From: Sipunculus nudus
Taxonomy: Eukaryota; Annelida; Sipuncula; Golfingiida; Sipunculidae
Direction of reading: 5' to 3'
DNA: 64,000 bases
Assembly: GCA_026874595.1 (NCBI GenBank)
Contig: CM049316.1
Coordinates: forward strand, 75,437,676-75,501,675
This document shows, piece by piece, positions 36,601 to 40,976 of this stretch. The notes beneath the pieces are model-generated. The model saw only the letters and a list, made by a program, of their open reading frames with translations, was not told the origin of the DNA and ran no database searches. Made by a program: the position numbers and the translations under genes. Numbering within the stretch: position 1 is the stretch's first letter; every line of letters starts with the position of its first letter.

Positions 36601-39600
36601 GTGATGAAACGTTCAAGATAGCTCAGCAATGATACAAGGAACAATTGATTAAATTTTTGGCATGGTTCAGATCTGGATCCAGGAATTTTTTAGCGAACCT
36701 GTGAGCTTATGCGATGGTGCGGCGTCGTGCGTCGTCTGTACGTTAACCATAGCTATCTCAAAAACGGCAGTAGCTAGCACCACCAAATTTTTTGCAAATT
36801 ATCAGTCATCCAAAAAACTATATCAGATTTTGCTTATTTTTTGGCTAACTGCATTTTCTTAGATTTTATAGGGAAAAAGCTAAAAAACTTTAAAAATCTT
36901 CTTCTCCGAAACTGTCCAGCCAAATTGTCCAATATTTCACAGAAATGATCCATGGAACAATCTTTCTCAAGTTTGTTCGAATGGTTCCAACTTGGAGATT
37001 TTTGGCCGATTTAGTGGAGGTTGAACTTTGTTAATTGTGCAAAAAAGCATATTAAAATTTAAATCTCAGAAATGGCTGGAGCTATCATCACCAAATTTTA
37101 TGCCAATAATGGTCACCTAGGTCATATCTAAAATTGAGGTATTGGTGGCGCCACCTGCATCGGCCTTTTTTGTACGGGGTCATCAGTGCCTGTTTCACAC
37201 TGAGGGCTACAAAAAACTTCTTCTCTGAAACCATATGGCCAAAATGTTTAATATCACACAGAAATGATCCTAGGGTAGTGCTTTCTGAAGTTTGTTCAAA
37301 TGGTCTCTTTTCAGCGACTTTTGGCTAAGTTATTGGAAGCTGAATTTAGTCATATGCCATGACAGCCCATTTTAGCTCAGTGGCTACAAAGATCGTCTTC
37401 TCAAAAACCACCTGGCCAAATTCTTAAATCTCATGCATTAATTATCCTCAGATGTTGATAATTCAAGTTTGTTCAAATGGTTTTGGTTCAGTGCTTTTTG
37501 GCTGAGTTACGGGAAGCTGAATTTAGCCAGTTTGCTGTATCTTCCTATATGAGTTATAAACCTGTGAAACGTTTTTTGACTAATGCCACTGAAGCCAGTT
37601 TGTTAAATATTTTACAAGAATAATCCCTTCAATAATTCTTATAATAATTGTCATTAATGATTCCACATGAATGATTTTTGGCTGAATTATGGAGATTGAA
37701 TTGAGTCATTTTACCATATATGTTAGCTTTGTTATGCTTTTACATCTAGCCTGGCACCTGTTTATCAGCATCTATTACATCATGCCACTAGACATTTAGA
37801 TTTCAGGTTTTCTTTGGTTAATATTGACAAGAAAATTTTTTTAAAAGCTTTTAACAAATTTAGATTTATGATATAAATTATTCATCATACCAGGCAATGT
37901 TACAATCATGGATACTCAGCTCTCTGTGGCTATATAAAGACAACTGTACGTGGAATATAAATTATTGGTATCCCTACTCAACTTAATTCAAGAATTTGCC
38001 ATCAATGAGATATATCTGTATTTTAATTTTGCATTTAGTATGCATCGGTAATAATTTTACATATATTCCTGATTTCTTTTTTATAAAAAAGTCAGCTGAA
38101 AAGCATTTTGTATTGGGAAAATAAATTTCAAAGTTATTTCAAGTAGGGACCACTTTTGTGTACAGATGGCAGCACTTGGTTTACCATTGACAGATTGCCA
38201 GTGCCTTGATGTTGGCCATTAGCCAAGATGATGTCAGCTCTATGAATAGTTTTGGCACAGTGCGAGGATTGGAAGAAGTGCAGCCAGGTAGAGGTCAAGA
38301 GTTCACTCAGTGCAGTAGCTGCATTCTATTTATAGCTTTGGAAGACTGCTTACTGCATCATATTTGGCACCAAAGTTCAGTCTGAATCTATTTATAGCTT
38401 TGGCAGACTGCCAACTGTGTCAGATTATGCAATAGGTCAAGAGTTCACTCAGTGCAGCAAGGTACAGGTCAAAAGTTCAGTCTAGCCAGGTGCAGGTCAA
38501 GAGTTCACTCAGTGCAGTAGCTTGAGGCAGCAAGGTCACAGGTCACAGGTCACTCGGGGGCAACTGCCTTACTCACCTAAGCCTTGTCAGCCCAGTGCAT
38601 CAAACTCTGATGTGCATCAAACTCAAGATCGGTCACATGTGAACTGCTGTGCCCTCATTTTTGGTTGACCGCTGACCTTTCCTCTCTGCCCAGCGTCCAT
38701 TTGTGCGTCTGTTTCCACACTTAAACCCACATATCTCGGGAACCGTTTGACCAATAAGGCTAAAGATTTTGCACAAATGTAGCTCTTGGAGGCTTTATAA
38801 CATACACTAAAAATGGTGGCGGCACCTGCAACCATTTTTGCACAGTGTCCATCTGTTCATCTGCCTTGGGATAAAAACACTCATATCTCAGGACTGGTTT
38901 GAAATATCCCCCTGAAATTTTGCATGTGTATAGATCTCACATAGCTATTAATCATACACAAAATTGGTGGTGCCATCTGCCACCATTTTTGCACAGCGTT
39001 CGTTTAGTGTTTAGTACTGGCATTGTTCATATATATGTTACGCATGTTCTTGAAAAGTAATGGTCCAGCATTGAAGTATAATACCTGGTGTAATCTCGTT
39101 GCACAGGTTCGCATTAGGCCTGTAGGCCTTGTTTTAAGGAAAAACGCTGCATTTCTGACCATGCCAAATGGGGGTAATGAGCTGCCTTGGCAGAGGTCTG
39201 CGCTCTCTGAGTGCAAATTTCTAGCTGTGAAGTAAAATAACAGGTTTTATCAGATATGTTACTATTTACTGCATAGGCTTCTTTGATCCTTTAAAATTAA
39301 ATCAAACCTCTGAAAGAAATAGAATGTGTGTTGTTGCAGTGTCAGAGAGCAGGATCTCCGGCAGAAACTGAGTGACCTTGGGCTGAAGTCTGTCGAAAAA
39401 GTCGCAGGCGGCCTGACATCAGTTTCAAAACGAGGCCGACCATCAGAAGTTGTCCCACCTCAGCAGTGTTCTGTGTCTGATAAACTGTGTCCACTGTCTG
39501 TGGTAAGTGTCACTCTCTGTGTTTATACAACGCAGTATCTAGGAAATAAAGTGTAATAGAAGTAGGGGACAGACGTATCTGAGTGGTTAAGGCTTTATGT

Positions 39601-40976
39601 TGTTTAGCTTAAGATGGATCAAGGCAAAGGGGGAAATATCAACAGAACTTTCAAGAATCACCTTAATATGTTATCCAAAAGGTATTTATCTTATTTCTGG
39701 TCATGAAGAGAAAGCTTTTGATCTGAAGTTTGAATATTAACACTCTATAATGATTTTCTTACCATTATCTTTCAATGAGTAACACCAACAACAAATTATG
39801 TGGAGATTACCAAATTATGGGGAAAAAATGTTTGAGGTTTCATTAATTAATGTGAAAATGATGCATGTTTTAAATTAAAAAACAGCTGTTTTAGGTAAAA
39901 TTAATAACCAGCTTCTGCATTCTTCCGTTTGTCATTTGCTTTCTTGTCAAAGTTTTCATAAAAAATGGCATCCCCTTATCATGGAAGCTAAGACTGTGTG
40001 AAAAAAGAACCAGTACGCTCATGATTATAAGTGATGATGTGATGCTGATGTTTTTTTTTTAACAGGTACACAATAGCCAGGAAGATTGCTTTTACTCTCT
40101 TGAGGCGGCCATTACTCATCTTCAGCGACGCAAAAACCTGCGATATTGTCAGCTGTTAGTGAGATACACAGAGGTTGGTAGAATCCAATGTACATAAACA
40201 GTATCTATTTTTGAACCAGCTTTCACAACCTAAAGTATTAAAAACCCTGCTGCCCTGTGATATGCGAATAAAAATACCCAGAGATAAGTTCTAATTTTGA
40301 GTTTAATTCAGAAACTATCCGTGTACTTCTTTCAACTGGAATACTCCACTGTCATTGGTCAAACCATATTTGGACCTGTGCCAATCCCTGGTGGTGATAC
40401 TATTGAAAGGAGTGATTAAAGCCAGCTATTCACATATATATTATGTAGAATTCATGATATTGCTGGCTCACATTGCGTAGATATTAATGAACTTCAGGTT
40501 ATTCTTGTTAAAAAAATTCTTAGAACACTAAAATGCGGAATTGAAAGGTCACTAGTTGCAAACCACCTTTTGCAAAACTCTTGTTTGTCTGTCTGGCCCC
40601 CAGATGTCCTTGTTGAACATGTTTGGATTATTTTGGCAGGCTTCCCACATTTTAAAAACAGATAAATTTAAACATAATGAACAGCATGTGTACGTTGGAA
40701 TCAGCATTTTCTGGCCTATTTTTGTAAAGGCTTCAATGAAATAACTTTTGTTAATAGACATTAGATTTTGGAATAGGCCTCTTTTAAGTGTTGACCACTG
40801 CATTAGGAGTGTATATCAGAATAGGCCCCTTTAATTCTAAGCTATGAGATTTGGTCACCTCTCATACTTACTAGTGCTGGTTAACACAAGTTAATTATCT
40901 TCATTTTGTTTAATTATTTTACCAGGAGGACCTGCAGAACATCATAACCCACGTGAAAGAGAAACTGAGTGTGTAG
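1885..40976 (+). CDS. JARID2: JARID2, Jumonji/ARID-domain cofactor of Polycomb complex PRC2 (21 joined exons)
   Basis: Nuclear chromatin protein which, in studied animals, recruits and stimulates PRC2 (H3K27 methylation) and binds DNA through its ARID. The joined exons give about 1,569 codons with consistent phases. Order by residue: RPKR motif ~43-53; UIM ~64-80; AQRKFAQ ~174-180; [13 protein letters not shown] ~209-222; serine/histidine-rich insert 301-784; basic stretch 785-988; JmjN ~1005-1046; ARID ~1060-1165; JmjC ~1223-1421; residual zinc finger ~1505-1535. The JmjC lacks the HxD/E iron ligands (SASCLSQE replaces that region), so it should be catalytically dead, as in other JARID2 proteins. 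Vertebrate JARID2 is about 1,250 residues; the extra length here is mainly exon 6. The gene spans about 39 kb because of repeat-filled introns. Assignment rests on remembered family sequence, not a search. Confidence 0.95.
2877..3016 (+). CDS. JARID2: JARID2 coding exon 2 (ubiquitin-interacting motif)
   Basis: Acceptor ttttccag; donor gtaagg; phase 0 in, phase 2 out. Encodes [11 protein letters not shown], then [12 protein letters not shown], which fits the UIM pattern (acidic, then A-x-x-x-S-x-x-E). In vertebrates this N-terminal motif binds ubiquitinated H2A. Confidence 0.93.
3131..3743 (+). repeat. Iterated-unit repeat element in intron 2
   Basis: At least four diverged units of about 120-140 bp each contain 'tctcacctgaat', 'catatttaatgaggtcagaggtca' variants and 'atgaaactcatta'. 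It ends at 3743 with gctcttgtt. Related pieces lie at ~1620-1800, 18715-19404 and 46500-46680. Units near 3414 and 3551 carry AGGTCA-G-AGGTCA-like direct repeats. I see no coding frame. The rest of intron 2 (3744-5995) shows nothing I recognise. Confidence 0.65.
5996..6190 (+). CDS. JARID2: JARID2 coding exon 3
   Basis: Acceptor tttgatttcag; donor gttaga; phase 2 in and out. Encodes a linker rich in basic and Ser/Thr residues ([11 protein letters not shown] ... [10 protein letters not shown]) between the UIM and the PRC2-contact region. It is less conserved than its neighbours; phase continuity on both sides supports it. Intron 3 (6191-7234) shows nothing recognisable. Confidence 0.8.
7235..7401 (+). 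CDS. JARID2: JARID2 coding exon 4 (PRC2-contact segments)
   Basis: Acceptor gatttgcag; donor gtaaga; phase 2 in, phase 1 out. Encodes [15 protein letters not shown], the counterpart of the vertebrate segment whose lysine 116 is methylated by PRC2 and read by EED; here the lysine codon is 7269-7271. It ends in [14 protein letters not shown], the segment reported to contact SUZ12. Both are nearly identical to the vertebrate protein, which makes this the most diagnostic N-terminal exon. Confidence 0.95.
7490..7514. repeat. Overlapping perfect palindromes
   Basis: CTATAGATTATAATCTATAG (7490-7509) is a perfect 20-bp palindrome. It overlaps the perfect 16-bp palindrome ATAATCTATAGATTAT (7499-7514), and another CTATAGATTAT follows. 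It may be a trace of a short inverted-repeat element; function unknown. Confidence 0.7.
8800..9560. repeat. Degenerate tandem repeat, units of about 140-180 bp, in intron 4
   Basis: Five diverged units start near 8805, 8949, 9093, 9275 and 9417. Each has 'attcacaggga..att.g...c.atgagg.ctcca', then 'caaatatggccaccagag.acaatc.gtgattt'. It is another iterated-unit element. The minus-strand open frames across it are by-products. The rest of intron 4 (7515-8799 and 9561-9745) shows nothing recognisable. Confidence 0.7.
9746..9981 (+). CDS. JARID2: JARID2 coding exon 5
   Basis: Acceptor ttattatcgctcaag; phase 1 in. Opens with [10 protein letters not shown], matching the vertebrate sequence after FLCLRG, then a Ser/Pro/Ala/Arg-rich disordered stretch. 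The 3' end is uncertain. The donor given (gtgggt at 9982, phase 0) pairs in frame with the strong acceptor before 11537. The alternative donor gtaact at 9986 (phase 1) pairs in frame only with a poor acceptor before 11499. Confidence 0.75.
10378..11288. repeat. Purine-rich minisatellite (AGAGACAGAC type) in intron 5
   Basis: About 900 bp are almost free of T on the + strand, built from gagaga/gacagac words. A clear 74-bp higher-order unit recurs between the 'accatgaaag' words at 10883, 10957 and 11031, then a looser unit near 11115. The minus-strand frames translate to Leu/Ser repeats and are not genes. The rest of intron 5 (9982-10377 and 11289-11536) shows nothing recognisable. Confidence 0.9.
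11537..12988 (+). CDS. JARID2: JARID2 coding exon 6 (large lineage-specific exon)
   Basis: An uninterrupted 484-codon frame with a strong acceptor (cttgcttctttcag) and donor gtgaca, phase 0 on both sides, which fits exon 7. Composition is rich in Ser, His, Gln, Val and Tyr/Trp, with an acidic/aromatic patch near its start ([20 protein letters not shown]). No domain is recognised. It occupies the position of the disordered lysine-rich middle of vertebrate JARID2 but does not resemble it. Membership in JARID2 rests on strand, position and phase. If the donor is skipped, the frame ends at a TAG at 13037-13039. Confidence 0.75.
13600..13852. repeat. 15-bp minisatellite in intron 6
   Basis: About 16 diverged units of the type GTCATARCAAAACCA run through this stretch. 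Because the unit is a multiple of three, frames stay open on both strands (VITKP-like pentapeptides forward, GFVMT-like reverse). No splice sites or flanking coding sequence support expression. Confidence 0.85.
14371..15856 (+). repeat. Iterated-unit element, copy C (diverged)
   Basis: Begins TTAGCTCAGCTGACT with a 5' inverted repeat (TAGCTCAG ... CTGAGCTA), then a pyrimidine tract of gtccgtctgtcc words. It has two internal units of about 730 bp sharing 'cagttagatgtc.ccaaaatc' and 'tgggcccaaac'. It ends CAGCTGAGCGCCATGACC, near-palindrome, CCCTTGTT. Both ends match copies A (22975) and B (31988), although the interior differs. The rest of intron 6 shows nothing I recognise. Confidence 0.7.
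16940..17552 (+). CDS. JARID2: JARID2 coding exon 7 (basic region)
   Basis: Acceptor ttacttatcag; donor gtaagt; phase 0 in, phase 1 out. Its 204 codons are rich in Lys, Arg, Ser and Glu, starting [20 protein letters not shown] and containing a likely helical stretch with [15 protein letters not shown]. The corresponding part of vertebrate JARID2 is also strongly basic and has been tied to RNA and nucleosome binding. Direct alignment is weak, so the link is by position and composition. Confidence 0.88.
17553..18150. other. Intron 7 with a possible DNA-transposon remnant
   Basis: About 17880-18045 has 'aaccacctctgtttagtgaccacctca' phrasing and ends near 'gaggttatactgtat', wording seen in short non-autonomous invertebrate DNA transposons. 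Terminal repeats were not resolved. The rest shows nothing recognisable. Confidence 0.3.
18151..18323 (+). CDS. JARID2: JARID2 coding exon 8 (JmjN domain)
   Basis: Acceptor tttatttcag; donor gtaaac; phase 1 in, phase 0 out. Encodes [20 protein letters not shown], then [20 protein letters not shown]: the JmjN helix-strand pattern (F.DP..Y...I......FG.C.V.PP) that packs against JmjC. Confidence 0.95.
18603..18688. repeat. (AT)n microsatellite in intron 8
   Basis: Uninterrupted AT dinucleotides for about 86 bp. Shorter AT tracts occur at 25757-25797, 26588-26602, 56088-56134 and 57473-57492. Confidence 0.98.
18715..19404 (+). repeat. Iterated-unit element(s) in intron 8
   Basis: Same family as 3131-3743: 'tttctcacctgaattaa', 'atttaatgaggtcagaggtcacc', 'tgaaactcattata'. 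One member ends at 19065 (tactcttgtt). A partial second ends at 19404 (gtgctcttgtt). The intervening ~19066-19250 is AT-rich. Confidence 0.6.
19656..19732 (+). CDS. JARID2: JARID2 coding exon 9
   Basis: Acceptor tttttcttacag; donor gtatct; phase 0 in, phase 2 out. Encodes [20 protein letters not shown] then HKLQDR, which leads into the ARID and matches the vertebrate 'FVTQIQHIHKLGRRW' region. Confidence 0.92.
19794..19863. repeat. Short tandem duplication in intron 9
   Basis: A unit of about 36 bp containing 'attctgtaaagttttaaaca' is present twice in succession and is nearly identical. The rest of intron 9 (19733-20132) shows nothing else. Confidence 0.85.
20133..20214 (+). CDS. JARID2: JARID2 coding exon 10 (ARID start)
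   Basis: Acceptor ttttgaccaatag; donor gtgagt; phase 2 in, phase 0 out. Encodes [20 protein letters not shown] then KLDHHPT, the first ARID helices; compare vertebrate RRWGPNVQRLACIKKHL. Confidence 0.95.
21160..21336 (-). mobile_element. tRNA-derived SINE (head and part of body)
   Basis: Read on the minus strand from 21336 there is a Pol III A-box-like TGGCGTAATGAATAG and, about 40 nt on, a B box GGTTCGCGTCC, at tRNA spacing and resembling tRNA-Arg. A non-tRNA body of about 90 nt follows. The anticodon arm is distorted, so it is a SINE rather than a working tRNA. The rest of intron 10 (20215-21693) shows nothing else. Confidence 0.6.
21694..21819 (+). CDS. JARID2: JARID2 coding exon 11 (ARID core)
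   Basis: Acceptor tactttccag; donor gtaagt; phase 0 both sides. Encodes [20 protein letters not shown], then [20 protein letters not shown], the central ARID DNA-binding helices with the conserved GG and W. Confidence 0.97.
22298..25519. mobile_element. Possible TIR transposon interrupted by copy A
   Basis: The left end at 22298 (CAGTAGAGGGCCATTTTTCC) and the reverse complement of the right end at 25519 (CAGAAGAGCGCCATATTTCC) match at about 17 of 20 bases, and similarity runs on into CGAA. Most of the interval is the unrelated copy A, so this looks like a nested insertion. Target duplication is not clear. Confidence 0.45.
22975..25408 (+). mobile_element. Iterated-unit element, copy A (2.43 kb)
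   Basis: Begins TTAGCTCGGCTGACTTTCAG with a 5' hairpin and a 'gtccgtccggccggccgtcc' tract. Then follow four units of about 130-145 bp, each ending in clustered AGGTCA half-sites (23307-23333, 23453-23479, 23596-23614, 23724-23750). After that come less repetitive sequence and a 3' end holding the perfect palindrome TGACCCATGGGTCA (25389-25402) and CTTGTT. It closely matches copy B over its whole length. No transposase is encoded. The rest of intron 11 holds AT tracts and a diverged duplication around 22430-22650. Confidence 0.8.
26047..26196 (+). CDS. JARID2: JARID2 coding exon 12 (ARID end)
   Basis: Acceptor attattttccag; donor gtcagt; phase 0 both sides. Encodes [20 protein letters not shown], then [20 protein letters not shown]: the last ARID helix and an extended charged helix. 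Introns 12 (26197-26772) and 13 (26866-27351) hold nothing recognisable beyond a short AT tract. Confidence 0.96.
26773..26865 (+). CDS. JARID2: JARID2 coding exon 13
   Basis: Acceptor atatatcttttag; donor gtaaca; phase 0 both sides. Encodes [20 protein letters not shown], then [11 protein letters not shown], matching the vertebrate '[20 protein letters not shown]' segment before JmjC. Confidence 0.95.
27352..27541 (+). CDS. JARID2: JARID2 coding exon 14 (JmjC, first part)
   Basis: Acceptor tattatttgcag; donor gtaaaa; phase 0 in, phase 1 out. Encodes [20 protein letters not shown], then ... GGSLFPTSK ... [12 protein letters not shown]: the JmjC entry region (EYWR...V.V.CG..........F......F.RHGWNL..L). 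Confidence 0.97.
28291..28318 (+). other. Candidate 28-nt alternative microexon in intron 14
   Basis: A strong acceptor (tgtttatgctttcag) and a full-consensus donor (gtaagt) bracket just 28 nt. The main JmjC reading frame joins exon 14 directly to exon 15 and aligns without gaps to the family. Inclusion of 28 nt would shift the frame and bring a TGA early in exon 16. If used, it would act as a poison exon. Confidence 0.3.
28395..28509 (+). CDS. JARID2: JARID2 coding exon 15 (JmjC core)
   Basis: Acceptor gttattgtag; donor gtaagt; phase 1 in, phase 2 out. Encodes [20 protein letters not shown], then [11 protein letters not shown]. Active demethylases have HxD/E in this stretch. Here, as in vertebrate JARID2, it is absent, so Fe(II) binding and demethylation are not expected. 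Intron 15 shows nothing recognisable. Confidence 0.97.
29336..29444 (+). CDS. JARID2: JARID2 coding exon 16 (JmjC)
   Basis: Acceptor atatttttcaag; donor gtctgt; phase 2 in, phase 0 out. Encodes [20 protein letters not shown] and a linker ending HSIM; matches vertebrate WYCIPAEEENKL. Intron 16 (29445-30496) shows nothing recognisable. Confidence 0.95.
30497..30679 (+). CDS. JARID2: JARID2 coding exon 17 (JmjC, last part)
   Basis: Acceptor aacatttatag; donor gtaaga; phase 0 both sides. Encodes [20 protein letters not shown], then [19 protein letters not shown] and [15 protein letters not shown]: the JmjC strand pairs that normally carry the distal histidine (H..V..G.N..ES.NFA). That His is replaced here, consistent with an inactive fold. 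Confidence 0.97.
31100..31895 (+). repeat. Iterated-unit element with GGTGGCGCCACC palindromes (intron 17)
   Basis: Two units of about 280 bp (from ~31320 and ~31600) share 'gaccgatt.ggccaaaattttgc', 'tagatctcacat' and 'tgcacagcgt.catctgtt'. The perfect 12-bp palindrome GGTGGCGCCACC recurs at 31400, 31549 and 31678. Related copies lie at 36660-37560 and 38620-39133. Confidence 0.7.
31988..35739 (+). mobile_element. Iterated-unit element, copy B, split by a TIR transposon
   Basis: Matches copy A from TTAGCTCAGCTGACTTTCAG to the palindrome (35720-35733) and CTTGTT. Removing the 1,314-bp insert and its TA duplication leaves about 2,436 bp against 2,434 in copy A. AGGTCA-type clusters lie at 32319-32345, 32465-32491, 32608-32626 and 32737-32763. 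No protein-coding capacity is seen. The sense is the same as copy A and as JARID2. Confidence 0.8.
33097..34410. mobile_element. Non-autonomous TIR DNA transposon with TA target duplication
   Basis: The left end CTGTAGATTCAGA equals the reverse complement of the right end (TCTGAATCTACAG). Weaker inverted similarity continues to about 45 bp, including TTTCGTGGTTTT. It is flanked by TA on both sides (33095-33096, 34411-34412). Copy A shows the empty site with one TA. Inside, no frame resembles a transposase. It contains 'acatcggc' repeats and a GC-richer middle. Confidence 0.85.
35873..35904 (+). repeat. Dispersed hairpin motif ending in CTTGTT
   Basis: GCACAGGTTCCCATAGGCCT then GTAGGCCTTGTT. 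The same motif is at 39101-39133 (+) and 1161-1193 (-). The AGGCCTGTAGGCCT part is an inverted repeat. It appears to be the 3' end of a repeat family. Confidence 0.7.
35941..36065 (+). CDS. JARID2: JARID2 coding exon 18
   Basis: Acceptor tcccactgacag; donor gtaggt; phase 0 in, phase 2 out. Encodes [20 protein letters not shown], then [20 protein letters not shown]. It corresponds to the vertebrate helical segment after JmjC (PFSMEKLLYQIA). Reading past the donor meets TAG at once, which supports this splice. Confidence 0.92.
36640..37560 (+). repeat. Iterated-unit element in intron 18
   Basis: Several units share 'aaacttctt.tc.gaaac..t...ccaaa.tgt', 'cacagaaatgatcc' and 'tttttggc.ga.tta.gg'. 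GGTGGCGCCACC lies at 37144-37155. Related to 31100-31895. The remaining intron to ~38240 shows nothing recognisable. Confidence 0.6.
38240..38560 (+). repeat. Local repeat with AGGTCA/AGTTCA direct repeats (intron 18)
   Basis: The phrase 'aggtcaagagttcactcag' occurs at 38292, 38434 and 38494, with a variant (AA spacer) at 38466. Each has AGGTCA and AGTTCA two bases apart. At 38533-38552 three AGGTCA are spaced by single C bases. 'ttatagctttgg.agactgc' is also duplicated. Possible regulatory meaning is discussed as a finding. Confidence 0.75.
38620..39133 (+). repeat. Iterated-unit element ending in the CTTGTT hairpin
   Basis: Units share 'catatctc.gga..g.tttga' and 'aaaat.ggtgg.g.catctgc.accattttgcacag' with the 31.1-kb element. 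The right end is the hairpin motif at 39101-39133, which links the two observations into one family. Confidence 0.6.
39340..39502 (+). CDS. JARID2: JARID2 coding exon 19
   Basis: Acceptor gtgttgttgcag; donor gtaagt; phase 2 in, phase 0 out. Encodes [20 protein letters not shown], which matches the vertebrate 'LRDTELRQRRQLFEAGL' segment, then the start of the zinc-finger region, [12 protein letters not shown]. Only the first and third cysteines of the vertebrate CxxCxxxC arrangement remain. Confidence 0.93.
39556..39610 (+). mobile_element. Possible SINE head fragment
   Basis: GACGTATCTGAGTGGTTAAG resembles the start and A box of a tRNA-derived SINE. No B box follows at the right spacing, so at most a remnant. 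The rest of intron 19 (39503-40065) shows nothing else. Confidence 0.25.
40066..40173 (+). CDS. JARID2: JARID2 coding exon 20 (residual zinc finger)
   Basis: Acceptor ttttttttttaacag; donor gttggt; phase 0 both sides. Encodes [20 protein letters not shown], then [16 protein letters not shown]. It aligns gap-free with the vertebrate C5HC2-like finger, keeping the His (codon 40117) but replacing the CxxC before it by S and A. Intron 20 shows nothing recognisable. Confidence 0.93.
40926..40976 (+). CDS. JARID2: JARID2 coding exon 21 (C-terminus and stop)
   Basis: Acceptor tattttaccag; phase 0. Encodes [16 protein letters not shown], then TAG (40974-40976); compare vertebrate DEEQIISLVNQI. The Lys/Ser-rich tail that extends vertebrate JARID2 by some 40-50 residues is missing. 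Confidence 0.94.
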   Translation, partial: EDLQNIITHVKEKLSV

